A stretch of DNA of 64,000 nucleotides from Clostridium ljungdahlii DSM 13528 (GTDB lineage Bacteria; Bacillota; Clostridia; Clostridiales; Clostridiaceae). The number at the start of each line of letters is the position of its first letter. The stretch's first letter is position 1. The position numbers were made by a program, and so were the translations under genes. Under the pieces are notes generated by a model. The model searched no databases, had not been told where the DNA came from, and was given only the letters and a program-made list of their open reading frames with translations. Below are positions 1 to 8,250 of the stretch, one piece after another. Where the stretch lies: assembly GCF_000143685.1 (NCBI RefSeq), contig NC_014328.1:806001-870000 (forward strand). The letters run 5' to 3'.

Positions 1-128
1 ATGGTGGTCAGGGAGCAAGTGGTGCAGCTTATGTAGCAAGAGATATTCTTTCTGCATATTTTACTGAAACAGGCCGCATAACTACTAGTGCACCTACTAG
101 TACATCTACTCAACAAAACAGTAATTAA
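1..128 (+). CDS. Penicillin-binding protein 2 (MrdA-like), C-terminal tail only
   Basis: The first 128 bases hold the end of a gene that begins outside the window. Reading from base 3 gives a tail starting GGQGASGAAYVARDIL and ending in a Ser/Thr/Gln-rich stretch before TAA at 126–128. A short GxGASGAxxA segment followed by a low-complexity tail suits the end of a transpeptidase of the PBP2 (MrdA) family, the elongation-specific peptidoglycan cross-linker that works with RodA. The family call rests mainly on position: in clostridia mrdA normally sits between mreBCD and minC, and minC follows here. Too little protein is visible for a firm identification. Confidence 0.5.
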   Translation, partial: GGQGASGAAYVARDILSAYFTETGRITTSAPTSTSTQQNSN

Positions 129-132
129 AATA

Positions 133-233
133 AAGGGGCTGTTGCACTAAGAATAAATACTACAATATACTGTGTTTATCATTAATATTTAGAACAATAT
201 ATTGTATGTAAATTTCTTAATGTGACAGCTCTT
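133..233. repeat. 101-bp MITE-like inverted-repeat element, copy 1
   Basis: The ends are imperfect inverted repeats: AAGGGGCTGTTGCACTAA on the left, and a right end whose complement reads AAGAGCTGTCACATTAAG. A second copy of the same 101-bp length lies at 57866–57966, with shared internal words AATACTACAATAT and GTATGTAAATT. It sits directly after the mrdA stop codon and encodes no protein. Ends starting GGGGCTGT are common among bacterial insertion sequences, so a miniature non-autonomous element is likely. It might also act as a terminator hairpin. Confidence 0.6.
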
Positions 234-377
234 TATATGATAATAATTTTAATTAGAATTTAGCTTAAATAAGAATTTCCAGAACAAATATTATATTAAA
301 AAATAAAGTTAGAAATTAGGAAGGATTTATGTAAAGTGTGTTGAAATAGTATATGAGGTGACTTATGGAGGCTAATT

Positions 378-1010
378 ATGAGGAATAATAATATAGTAAT
401 TAAGGGTAATAGAGATGGAATAAATATAATTATAAATAATAATGGTTTTAAAGATTTTGACGAAATGCTTGAAAGTTTAATTAAAAGGCTTTCAACTGGA
501 AAAATGTTTTATAAGGGATGTACTCTGAAAATAACAACGGAATTAAAGAGCTTAAATGAAAAGCAATTTAATAAACTTAAAAATATATTGTTTGAAAAAT
601 TTCTCATAAAGGATTGCATATTTGAGGACAGCAGTGAAAAACCAAGCAAAGTATTTTCAGGAATTTACGAAGGAAGAACTAAATTTTTGCATAGGACGGT
701 TAGAAGTGGCCAAATAGTAAATTATTCGGGAAATATAGTTGTAATTGGAGATGTAAACGCAGGTTCCGAAATATATGCAGGGGGTAATATAATAGTTTTT
801 GGAGCACTTCATGGATATGCTCATGCTGGATTTGGGGGGAATGCAAAAGCTATAGTTGCTTCAATTTGTTTGCAGCCGGAAATGCTTCAAATTGCAGACA
901 TAGTTACCAGATCACCAGAGGACAATATTAAACCACAGTATCCAGAAGTAGCTAAGATTAGGGAAAATATAATAATAGTAGAACCCTATTTGCCTAATAA
1001 GTTTATTTGA
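378..1010 (+). CDS. minC: Septum site-determining protein MinC
   Basis: A 210-residue protein, the usual size for MinC, the inhibitor of FtsZ assembly that MinD brings to the membrane. The C-terminal half has the beta-helical MinC_C signature: a [14 protein letters not shown] segment, then [16 protein letters not shown] and [17 protein letters not shown], with repeated turns of G and N. The N-terminal half is the weaker MinC_N domain. The ATG is preceded by GGAGG at good spacing. It lies upstream of minD and minE, as expected, but a 230-bp gap with a hairpin separates it from minD. The last codons are nearly duplicated at 1208–1230, which suggests the operon was once tighter. Confidence 0.93.
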   Translation: MRNNNIVIKGNRDGINIIINNNGFKDFDEMLESLIKRLSTGKMFYKGCTLKITTELKSLNEKQFNKLKNILFEKFLIKDCIFEDSSEKPSKVFSGIYEGRTKFLHRTVRSGQIVNYSGNIVVIGDVNAGSEIYAGGNIIVFGALHGYAHAGFGGNAKAIVASICLQPEMLQIADIVTRSPEDNIKPQYPEVAKIRENIIIVEPYLPNKFI

Positions 1011-1230
1011 TATCTCATAGTTAGTAAGAACTTCAGCTTTATTTTATGCTGAAGTTCTTTGTTAGTAACTTTAAAGCTATATAATTGGTATAAATTGTAC
1101 TGAATAATATTCTGGATTATTCTTGCTATGTCTAGTATAATATTCTATAGATGGTTTTATTGCTTAGATGATTATCGTTAATTGTATACGTTCATATATT
1201 AAGAGAGATTTGTCTAATAAATTTATTTGA
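988..1230. repeat. 23-bp direct repeat flanking the minC–minD spacer
   Basis: The 3' end of minC (988–1010, ending TTTATTTGA) recurs at 1208–1230, just ahead of the minD ribosome binding site, with two transitions in 23 bases. Between them lie about 197 bp containing a terminator-like hairpin. The arrangement suggests an insertion or partial duplication that split a formerly continuous minC–minD transcript. Confidence 0.55.
1026..1062 (+). terminator. Hairpin terminator after minC
   Basis: A perfect 12-bp inverted repeat, AAGAACTTCAGC and GCTGAAGTTCTT, with a 10-base AT loop. The stem is strong but only a short T run follows, so termination may be partial and some read-through into minD is possible. 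Confidence 0.6.
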
Positions 1231-1244
1231 TGGAGGTAGTATAG

Positions 1245-2042
1245 ATGGGAGAAGCAATTGTAGTAACATCAGGCAAAGGTGGAGTTGGGAAAACTACTAC
1301 TACGGCAAACATAGGTACTGCATTAGCTGCTTTGAATAAAAGTGTAGTAGTAGTAGATGGAGATACAGGACTTAGAAATTTAGATGTTCTTATGGGACTT
1401 GAAAATAGAATTGTATTTACTATACTTGATGTAGTAGAAGACAAGTGCAGATTAAAGCAGGCTCTTATAAAGGATAAAAGACTACCAAACTTGTATCTTC
1501 TGCCTACAGCACAAACAAGAGATAAAGATGACATAAGTACCCAAGATATGCTAAATTTAATTGAAGAATTAAAAAGTGAATATGACTACGTAATTATAGA
1601 TTGTCCTGCAGGAATTGAGCATGGATTTGAAAATGCAATAGTAGGGGCAGATAGGGCATTAGTTGTAGTAAATCCTGAAGTTACTTCAGTTAGGGATTCT
1701 GACAGAGTCATTGGAAAGTTAGATGCTAAAGGAATTGAAAAACATCAACTTATAGTAAACAGAATAAATTATGAAATGACTAAAAATGGAGATATGCTGG
1801 ATGTAAATGACATATTAGACAGTTTGGCTATAGAACTTATAGGAGTAGTGCCGGATGACAGAAATATAACTATTTCTACAAATAAAGGTGAACCTATAGT
1901 ACTCACTAGCAGCTCATTATCAGGACAAGCATTTAGAAATATAGCTAAAAGAATAACAGGGGAAAAAGTGCCTCTTATGGATTTGAATACTAGCCATGAA
2001 GGATTATTTTCTTCAATAAAGAAACTATTTGGTATTAAATAA
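1245..2042 (+). CDS. minD: Septum site-determining protein MinD (membrane ATPase)
   Basis: A 265-residue ParA/MinD-family ATPase. The deviant Walker A motif SGKGGVGKTT is at residues 9–18 with the signature first lysine K11. The Walker B-like YVIIDCPAGIE is near residue 117, and the C-terminus (SIKKLFGIK) is the amphipathic helix that places MinD on the membrane. It recruits MinC to keep the FtsZ ring away from wrong sites and is released by MinE. GGAGGTAGTAT precedes the ATG. minE follows after 15 bp, so the two are co-transcribed. The upstream 200 bp between minC and minD may hold a separate promoter. Confidence 0.96.
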   Translation: MGEAIVVTSGKGGVGKTTTTANIGTALAALNKSVVVVDGDTGLRNLDVLMGLENRIVFTILDVVEDKCRLKQALIKDKRLPNLYLLPTAQTRDKDDISTQDMLNLIEELKSEYDYVIIDCPAGIEHGFENAIVGADRALVVVNPEVTSVRDSDRVIGKLDAKGIEKHQLIVNRINYEMTKNGDMLDVNDILDSLAIELIGVVPDDRNITISTNKGEPIVLTSSSLSGQAFRNIAKRITGEKVPLMDLNTSHEGLFSSIKKLFGIK

Positions 2043-2057
2043 AGGGGGAGTAAGGGA

Positions 2058-2324
2058 ATGGATTTGTTTAAGATGTTCTCTAGGCAATCTTCCAAAGATG
2101 TAGCTAAAGAAAGATTGAGATTAATACTAATACACGATAGATGTGATATGTCAAAAGAGGTATTAGACAATATAAAGGATGACATACTTAAAGTACTTTC
2201 AAAATATATGGAGATAGATCGTTCTGAAATAGATGTAAAAATGACAAATTCAGAGGAATTAACGGGAAATTCAGCAGCACTTGTGGCCAGTATACCTATA
2301 AAAAAGGTTAAGTATAATAAATAG
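2058..2324 (+). CDS. minE: Cell division topological specificity factor MinE
   Basis: An 88-residue protein of normal MinE length. The N-terminal part (MDLFKMFSRQSSKDVAKERLRLILIHDR in pattern) has the MinD-stimulating helix with the conserved AKERLRL and H-R residues. The rest is the dimerising topological-specificity domain with GNSAALVASIPI near the end. It stimulates MinD ATP hydrolysis and gives the Min system its spatial pattern. Clostridia, unlike Bacillus, commonly carry MinE. GGGGGAG lies before the ATG, and the gene ends at the foot of a strong terminator. Confidence 0.93.
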   Translation: MDLFKMFSRQSSKDVAKERLRLILIHDRCDMSKEVLDNIKDDILKVLSKYMEIDRSEIDVKMTNSEELTGNSAALVASIPIKKVKYNK

Positions 2325-2353
2325 GCTATGTATAAATTATGCATAGCTTTTTT
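2325..2353 (+). terminator. Rho-independent terminator of the min operon
   Basis: GCTATG and CATAGC form the stem around an AT loop, followed by a run of Ts from 2348. It begins one base after the minE stop codon and separates the min genes from rodA. Confidence 0.8.
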
Positions 2354-2401
2354 ATGTTCCTGTGTTATAATCATTATAGTTGCATTGGAGGGATGTATAA
2401 A

Positions 2402-3523
2402 ATGCTTGAAAAATTTGTTATAAACAGGAAGCTTTTAAGGGAATTTGATTTTCCTCTACTAATTACTGTTATAATTATATGTATCTTTGGAAGTTTAAAT
2501 ATTTATAGTGCTTCCCATATGAGTGATGGGACTTATTATCTTAAATCCCAGCTTATGTATATGGCTGTAGGGCTTGTACTAACTTATTTTATACTTCTAG
2601 TAGATTATTCTGTGATAAAAGGTTATGTCGGCATAATATACTGGTTTGGTGTGTTTCTACTTATAATAAATTGTATACCGGCATTTCAGGCTACAGTTAA
2701 TGGAGCTTCATCGTGGATTAAGCTTGGTCCTATTAGAATGCAGCCTTCTGAATTTGCAAAAATAGGTATTATATTAATGATTGCAAAAAAACTAGAGGAT
2801 ATGGAAGGAAACATAAACAATGTAAAAAATTTTATAAAGCTTATGATTTATCCACTTATTCCTATGGCTCTAATTGTAAAACAGCCTGATATGGGAATGA
2901 CAATGGTATGTTTCTTTGCAGTTCTTGGGATAGTTTTTATTGCAAAATTGGATTTAAGAGTATTAATAGGAGGGCTTTTGGCATTAACTGTTTTAATAGT
3001 TATAGCTTTAAATACGCCTCTTATAGAAGAGTATCAAAAAATGAGAATTATATCTTTGTTTAATCCTGAAAAATATCAAATGTCTTATGCCCTTCAGGTT
3101 ACCCAATCACAAATAGGAATTGGTTCAGGTGGAATTTGGGGAAAAGGATTCTTGAAGGGAACTCAGATATCAGGAGGGTATGTACCAGAGGCCCATACAG
3201 ATTTTATATTTTCTGTAGTTGGAGAAGAATGGGGACTTGTTGGGGCTTTAGCTTTGATACTGTTTTATGTTATTATACTTTATAGATCCATAAAAATATC
3301 CAGGGAAGCTAAAGATATTTTTGGATCTATAGTATGTGTAGGAATAGCTTCAATGATGCTATTTTCAATTTTTCAAAATGTAGGTATGACTATAGGATTA
3401 CTTCCTATAACAGGTATAACATTGCCTTTTATGAGTGCAGGTGGAAGTTCGCTGCTTGCAGCATTTATAGAAATAGCTTTAATTTTAAACATAGGTATGA
3501 GAAGAAAAAAAATTAACTTTTAG
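2402..3523 (+). CDS. rodA: Rod shape-determining protein RodA (SEDS glycosyltransferase)
   Basis: A 373-residue polytopic membrane protein of the SEDS family, which polymerises lipid II during cell elongation together with a class B PBP such as the one ending at the left edge. About ten hydrophobic segments are visible. Typical motifs are [21 protein letters not shown], in the region of the catalytic loop, and GEEWGLVG and [11 protein letters not shown] near the C-terminus. The start used is the ATG at 2402, nine bases after GGAGGG. An upstream in-frame ATG at 2393 is too close to that site. Confidence 0.93.
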   Translation: MLEKFVINRKLLREFDFPLLITVIIICIFGSLNIYSASHMSDGTYYLKSQLMYMAVGLVLTYFILLVDYSVIKGYVGIIYWFGVFLLIINCIPAFQATVNGASSWIKLGPIRMQPSEFAKIGIILMIAKKLEDMEGNINNVKNFIKLMIYPLIPMALIVKQPDMGMTMVCFFAVLGIVFIAKLDLRVLIGGLLALTVLIVIALNTPLIEEYQKMRIISLFNPEKYQMSYALQVTQSQIGIGSGGIWGKGFLKGTQISGGYVPEAHTDFIFSVVGEEWGLVGALALILFYVIILYRSIKISREAKDIFGSIVCVGIASMMLFSIFQNVGMTIGLLPITGITLPFMSAGGSSLLAAFIEIALILNIGMRRKKINF

Positions 3524-3536
3524 GGGGGAATTTTGT

Positions 3537-3908
3537 ATGAGAATTGCTTTTATAGCACATGATAAGAAGAAAGACGATATAGTAGATTTTGTAAAAAGAT
3601 ATAAAGATGTTTTTGAAGGCCATGAGATTTTTGCTACAGGAACTACAGGAAAACTTATAAATGAGATGACAGGTCTAAAAGTTAATAGATTTCTTTCAGG
3701 ACCTTTAGGCGGGGATCAGGAAATAGGAAGTAAAGTGGCACAGGGAGAAATGGATATAGTTATTTTTTTAAGAGATCCTTTAACTTCACAGCCACATGAA
3801 CCAGATATTGCTGCATTACTTAGAATCTGTGATGTTCACTGTGTTCCTCTAGCTACTAATTTAGGTTCTGCAGAAGTTTTTGTAAAAGCACTAAAGTCAC
3901 ATAATTAA
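3537..3908 (+). CDS. mgsA: Methylglyoxal synthase
   Basis: A 123-residue protein matching MgsA, which converts dihydroxyacetone phosphate to methylglyoxal and phosphate, an overflow route when phosphate limits glycolysis. Visible family segments are [14 protein letters not shown] at the N-terminus, [10 protein letters not shown], the catalytic-site loop [11 protein letters not shown], and [20 protein letters not shown] precedes the ATG and rodA ends 13 bp upstream, so the two may share a transcript. The gene is followed by a large palindromic element that could end transcription. Confidence 0.95.
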   Translation: MRIAFIAHDKKKDDIVDFVKRYKDVFEGHEIFATGTTGKLINEMTGLKVNRFLSGPLGGDQEIGSKVAQGEMDIVIFLRDPLTSQPHEPDIAALLRICDVHCVPLATNLGSAEVFVKALKSHN

Positions 3909-3928
3909 TAGACAAGCTATATTCTATA

Positions 3929-4202
3929 GAGTTTCTAAACGAAAAATCAACTTATACTCCGGATATTCTTTACAACATTCAGCTCGTTAAATATTTTGAT
4001 AAGGCGAAGCAAAAAATTTTGAAAAAATACTGAGAACTTTTGAAAACTCGTACCTCAAACAATTCAAAAGTTCTAGATTTTTTAAAAATTTTTACCTAAG
4101 TCTTATATACAAAATATTTAAAAGAGATTCATTATTGTAAAAATATGCCTACGTATAAGTTGATTTTTAAGTTAGAAAACTTATACGTAGGCATATTTTT
4201 AC
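3929..4202. repeat. Large palindromic structured element, copy 1 of 3
   Basis: This non-coding stretch has terminal inverted repeats (GAGTTTCTAAACG on the left, and the complement of GTTAGAAAACT on the right). Inside are nested stems around a 12-bp perfect hairpin, AGAACTTTTGAA (4033–4044) with TTCAAAAGTTCT (4063–4074). The 18-base loop contains TCGTACCTCAAACA. Copies are at 13937–14185 and 50231–50512. The stem sequence differs between copies but still pairs, while the loop is kept. Copy 1 has an extra 3' arm, CTTATACGTAGGCATATTT (4180–4198), that pairs perfectly with 4142–4161, an arm also needed by the outer stem. It occupies most of the mgsA–spoIVFA gap. Confidence 0.8.
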
Positions 4203-4343
4203 TAATTGGGCATTGTGAACGGTGAATTAATTTAAGTTCCATAACTATTAACTTTTAATTATTAAAAATATGCTTAAGTAATAAATAGGTCGTCCCTTAA
4301 ATATATATAATTATGTGTATCATTTTAAATGGGGGAATCTATA

Positions 4344-4706
4344 TTGGGAAATTATGATTCGGAATACCAAAATTATTATAATTCGTTAAAAGGAAGAGCC
4401 AATTACTCACCGTACCATGATAGAATGAGAAATAGTGGAAGTTTCTTTTTTCAAAAAGATAATTATTTGGTCAAGAGAATTATAAGGGATCTAATAGGAG
4501 TGTTAGTGTTGTTTGCATTCGTTATAGTTTGTAAAATTGTACAAACTCCACAGACTAAAAGTGTATATAGTTATTCTAAGGAAGTTGTGAATGAAAATTA
4601 TGATTATAGCAAAATAGAAACTCAACTCAAAAATATAAATATAAATGATATTAAAAACGGGGCTGAAAATGTAATGAATCGTATTAGAGTAAATGAAGAA
4701 GAATAA
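4344..4706 (+). CDS. SpoIVFA-like single-pass membrane protein, short form
   Basis: A protein of about 120 residues with a polar Tyr/Asn-rich N-terminus, one membrane segment (LIGVLVLFAFVIVCKIVQT in pattern) and a polar C-terminal tail of about 50 residues. Position supports a SpoIVFA role: in Bacillus the order is min genes, spoIVFA, spoIVFB, rplU, and the next gene here is spoIVFB. SpoIVFA holds the protease in check during sporulation. Unlike SpoIVFA and its clostridial relatives, there is no M23/LytM domain. The TTG at 4344 is preferred because GGGGGA lies eight bases upstream. The in-frame ATG at 4329 has no clear ribosome site. Confidence 0.5.
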   Translation: MGNYDSEYQNYYNSLKGRANYSPYHDRMRNSGSFFFQKDNYLVKRIIRDLIGVLVLFAFVIVCKIVQTPQTKSVYSYSKEVVNENYDYSKIETQLKNININDIKNGAENVMNRIRVNEEE

Positions 4707-4724
4707 ATTTTAAGAGGTATTTCT

Positions 4725-5576
4725 GTGATTAAAATAAGTAAATATTTTATACCATATGTGATATTTCTGATTTTTATAGGGTATAAAGGGAAACTTATTT
4801 ATACTTTTATTATAGTTTTCTTTCATGAAATGGTTCATTATTTAGTTGCTAGGTATTATAAATTTTCTGGGTTTGACATAGAATTTATAGCAATAGGGGC
4901 AGTTATAAAGCTTAAAGATATAGATGAAGCATTTCCAAGAGAAGATCTAATGATTTCAATTTCTGGTCCTGCAGCTAATTTAATTTTTAGCGCAGTTTTT
5001 TATTTTGCATATAAGAATTTTTGCTCAAGCATTTTCTATATGTTCTTCTCTATAAATTTAGCTATAGGATTATTTAATTTAATACCGGCTTTTCCTTTGG
5101 ATGGAGGAAGAATATTGAGAAGCATCTTAAACTTAAAAATGACTTATAGAAAAGCAAATAGAATTATGATAATGACAAGTATACTTATTGGAATATCACT
5201 TATGTTTATGTACATTCTCTTATTTTTAAATGGATATAGCAATTTTAGTATAGGAATAATAGGGATATTTATAGTTACTACTTCTTTAAAGGAAAATGAA
5301 AGGATATCATATATAATTATGGGTGATATAATTAGAAAAAGGTACAAATTTATAAAGAGAGGTTATATTGAAAACAGGGCTTTATCAATATACTATAAAC
5401 AGAATTTGCTTACAGCTATGGGGCTATTTGATAAGAATAAGTATAATACATTTATGGTCTTAGATGATGAGATGAATTTAATAGATACAATATACGAAGA
5501 AGAAATTATAGAAGGGTTGAAGTTATATGGAAATATAACTCTAGAAAAATTTATTGAAATATTAAATGATAAATAA
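4725..5576 (+). CDS. spoIVFB: Site-2 intramembrane metalloprotease, SpoIVFB type (M50)
   Basis: A 283-residue membrane metalloprotease. The zinc motif HEMVH is at residues 34–38 in a membrane helix, and the third-ligand motif NLIPAFPLDGGR is near residue 115. Six or so hydrophobic segments are followed by a soluble C-terminal part of about 90 residues that resembles the CBS region of SpoIVFB. In spore formers this enzyme processes pro-sigma-K in the mother cell. The start is GTG with AAGAGGT upstream. It follows the SpoIVFA-like gene by 18 bp, so the two form an operon. The role in sigma-K processing is inferred from family and synteny. Confidence 0.85.
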   Translation: MIKISKYFIPYVIFLIFIGYKGKLIYTFIIVFFHEMVHYLVARYYKFSGFDIEFIAIGAVIKLKDIDEAFPREDLMISISGPAANLIFSAVFYFAYKNFCSSIFYMFFSINLAIGLFNLIPAFPLDGGRILRSILNLKMTYRKANRIMIMTSILIGISLMFMYILLFLNGYSNFSIGIIGIFIVTTSLKENERISYIIMGDIIRKRYKFIKRGYIENRALSIYYKQNLLTAMGLFDKNKYNTFMVLDDEMNLIDTIYEEEIIEGLKLYGNITLEKFIEILNDK

Positions 5577-5584
5577 TACTTTTT

Positions 5585-5633
5585 AACCTAAGGAAAGAAC
5601 AAGATTGTATAGATTTTGTCTTTGTCTTAGGTT
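5585..5633 (+). terminator. Hairpin terminator after spoIVFB
   Basis: AACCTAAG and CTTAGGTT are the outer arms of a long hairpin; inner bases around CAAGAT and ATTTTGTC extend the pairing. An AT-rich tail follows. Confidence 0.6.
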
Positions 5634-5699
5634 TATATATTTTAAATTATTTTTGGTTATGCTAAAATATAGGGATGATACCTAAGAGGAGGATTTTTA

Positions 5700-7553
5700 A
5701 TGAATAGAATTTCTGATGATATATTATTTAAAGTGGAAAAACCTGCCCGATATATTGGAGGGGAGATGAATTCCTATGTAAAAAATAAGGATGAAGTAGA
5801 TATTAGATATGCATTTTGCTTTCCGGATGTATATGAAGTTGGAATGTCATACCTTGGTATGAAAATACTTTACTATATACTAAATGAAAGAAAAGATACT
5901 TATTGTGAAAGAGTATTTGCACCCTGGCCTGATATGGAAGAACTTATGAGAAAAAATAATATATCACTTTATGGACTTGAAAGCAAAGATCCTATAAAGA
6001 ATTTTGATTTTATAGGGTTTACTCTTCAATATGAAATGAGTTATACCAATATTTTAAATATGTTAAATTTAGCTGGACTTTCTATTAGGGCTTCTGATAG
6101 AGGAGAAGAAGATCCTATAATTATGTGTGGAGGGCCTTGTGCCTATAACCCTGAACCTCTCTTTGATATAGCAGATATGTTTGCTTTAGGTGAATCAGAG
6201 GAACAGATGAACGAGATTATGGACCTTTACAAAGAGTATAAAGGAAGAAAAAAAGAATTTTTGAGGGCGGTGTGCCATATAGAGGGTATATATGTGCCTT
6301 CTCTTTACGATGTAAACTATAATGAAGATGGAACCATAAGAGAATTTAAACCGCTTTATGATGATGTGCCACCTAGGATTACTAAAAGGATAATCAAAAA
6401 TTTTAATGATGTGGAATATCCAGATAAAATTATAGTGCCTTATACAGATATAGTACATGACAGGATAACTCTTGAGACTTTTAGGGGATGTACTAGAGGA
6501 TGCAGGTTTTGTCAGGCAGGTATGATATACAGGCCTGTAAGGGAGAAAAAAACATCTAAACTTTTGGAAACAGCAGATAAGCTTATAAAAAGTACAGGAT
6601 ATTCAGAGGTATCTCTTACTTCTTTGAGTATATGTGATTATTCAGATTTAAAAAATTTAGTTGTTAATTTTATAAATGGACATGAAAAAGACAAAGTAGG
6701 GTTATCCTTGCCTTCACTTAGAATAGATTCTTTTTCTGTAGGACTTATAAATGAAATACAAAAAGTTAGGAAAACTGGACTTACTTTTGCACCAGAGGCA
6801 GGAAGTCAGAGGATGAGAGATGTAATAAATAAGGGTGTTACAGAGAAAAATTTGATGGATTCTGTAAGCAGTGCTTTTGAATCTGGATGGTCTACCATAA
6901 AGTTGTATTTTATGATAGGGCTTCCCTATGAAACTATGGAAGATATAAAGGAAATTGCACATTTATCCCAAAAAGTAGTGGATGAATATTTCAAAGTACC
7001 TAAGGATAAAAGAAAAAAGGGATTAAAAGTAACAGTTAGTACTTCAATATTTGTGCCAAAACCTTTTACACCATTTCAGTGGACTGCTCAAATAAAAATG
7101 GAAGATGTTAAAGAAGAAATTAGAGAATTGAGATCTTCCATAAACAGTAGGCATATAGTATATAATTGGCATGAGAGTCCTTTAAGCTATTTGGAAGCTG
7201 TATTTGCAAGGGGAGATAGAAGGCTCTGTGAAGTACTTATTAAAGCTTATGAAAAGGGAGCTAAGTTCGATAGCTGGTCAGAGTATTTCAATTTTGATTT
7301 ATGGGAAGAAGCCTTTAAAGAATGTAATGTGGATGGCGATTTTTATGCTTATAGAAATAGAAATTATGAAGAAATACTTCCCTGGGATTTCATAGATATA
7401 GGAGTAAATAAGAAATTCTTAATAGAGGAAAATGAAAAAGCTAAAAGGGCTGAAGTAACTCCGGATTGTAGATTGGGATGTAAAAATTGCGGAGTTAATA
7501 TTAATTTAGGAGGTGAATGTTTTGAGAGCTCAGTACTTAATAAAGTTCAGTAA
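5700..7553 (+). CDS. B12-binding-domain radical SAM protein, TIGR03960 type
   Basis: A 617-residue radical SAM protein. The N-terminal part resembles a cobalamin-binding Rossmann domain. The cluster motif CxxxCxxC is at C264, C268 and C271 within FRGCTRGCRFCQAG. Further conserved parts are SLPSLRIDSFS and FAPEAGSQRMRDVINKG, and a Cys-rich C-terminal motif CRLGCKNCG. The family is widespread in Firmicutes next to a DUF2344 partner and RNase G, as here; its substrate is not established. The last 32 bases overlap the next gene, so translation is coupled. GAGGAGG precedes the ATG. Confidence 0.85.
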   Translation: MNRISDDILFKVEKPARYIGGEMNSYVKNKDEVDIRYAFCFPDVYEVGMSYLGMKILYYILNERKDTYCERVFAPWPDMEELMRKNNISLYGLESKDPIKNFDFIGFTLQYEMSYTNILNMLNLAGLSIRASDRGEEDPIIMCGGPCAYNPEPLFDIADMFALGESEEQMNEIMDLYKEYKGRKKEFLRAVCHIEGIYVPSLYDVNYNEDGTIREFKPLYDDVPPRITKRIIKNFNDVEYPDKIIVPYTDIVHDRITLETFRGCTRGCRFCQAGMIYRPVREKKTSKLLETADKLIKSTGYSEVSLTSLSICDYSDLKNLVVNFINGHEKDKVGLSLPSLRIDSFSVGLINEIQKVRKTGLTFAPEAGSQRMRDVINKGVTEKNLMDSVSSAFESGWSTIKLYFMIGLPYETMEDIKEIAHLSQKVVDEYFKVPKDKRKKGLKVTVSTSIFVPKPFTPFQWTAQIKMEDVKEEIRELRSSINSRHIVYNWHESPLSYLEAVFARGDRRLCEVLIKAYEKGAKFDSWSEYFNFDLWEEAFKECNVDGDFYAYRNRNYEEILPWDFIDIGVNKKFLIEENEKAKRAEVTPDCRLGCKNCGVNINLGGECFESSVLNKVQ

Positions 7554-8238
7554 AAAACATAATATAAGATTCATAGGGCATCTTGATTTATTGAGGACCA
7601 TACAGAGGATGATAAAGAGATCAGAGCTTCCTGTAGAATATTCTAATGGATTTAATCCACACATAAATATGTCTATAGCACAGCCTCTAGCTGTAGGAGT
7701 TTATTCCTGTGGAGAATATATGGATTTATATTTTGAAAAAGAAATTTCAGAAGATCATATTAAAGAAAAATTAAATAAAAATGCACCTAGTGGAATAGGA
7801 GTATTAAGGGTGGATAAAGTAAAAAATGTAGAAAATAAAAAAGTATTTAAATCCATGGCAGAAATAAATGCAGCTAAGTACATAATCAACATAAAATATA
7901 AAGACATAAGTAAACTTAAAGAAAGTATGGAAAGTTTAATGAAATCTCCAACTTGGAATACGATAAAAAAGACCAAAAAAGGAGAGAAAGAAATAGATAT
8001 AAAAAAATTAGTAAAGGAATTGAACTATGAAGTCTCTGAAAATAGACTTAGACTAGAAACTGTTATAAGCTGTGGAAGTGTAGAAAATTTATCTCCAGAA
8101 CTTTTATCAAGTTTTATACAAAACAATACTGAAAATGCTGACAAAGAGTGTTTTATTGATATAATGAGAGAAGAAGTGTATGGGAGAAGACAGAATAAGT
8201 TACTCCCATTACATGAGTATGTATCAGACTTATATTAA
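7522..8238 (+). CDS. DUF2344 / TIGR03936 family protein
   Basis: A protein of about 238 residues starting RAQYLIKFSKKHNIRFIGHL, the typical opening of the DUF2344 family that accompanies the TIGR03960 radical SAM protein, sometimes fused to it. The internal NGFNPHINMSIAQPLAVG segment is also typical. The molecular function is unknown; a role with the radical SAM partner in modifying RNA or a ribosomal component is speculation. The TTG at 7522 is chosen because TAGGAGGTGA lies six bases upstream, inside the end of the preceding gene. GTG 7513 lies within that ribosome site. Confidence 0.75.
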   Translation: MRAQYLIKFSKKHNIRFIGHLDLLRTIQRMIKRSELPVEYSNGFNPHINMSIAQPLAVGVYSCGEYMDLYFEKEISEDHIKEKLNKNAPSGIGVLRVDKVKNVENKKVFKSMAEINAAKYIINIKYKDISKLKESMESLMKSPTWNTIKKTKKGEKEIDIKKLVKELNYEVSENRLRLETVISCGSVENLSPELLSSFIQNNTENADKECFIDIMREEVYGRRQNKLLPLHEYVSDLY

Positions 8239-8250
8239 CCTGAAGGAGAG

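Noticed and set aside
3929..4202. CRISPR-like array
   Set aside because: The repeats are single dispersed palindromes, not regularly spaced direct repeats with spacers, and no cas gene is present.
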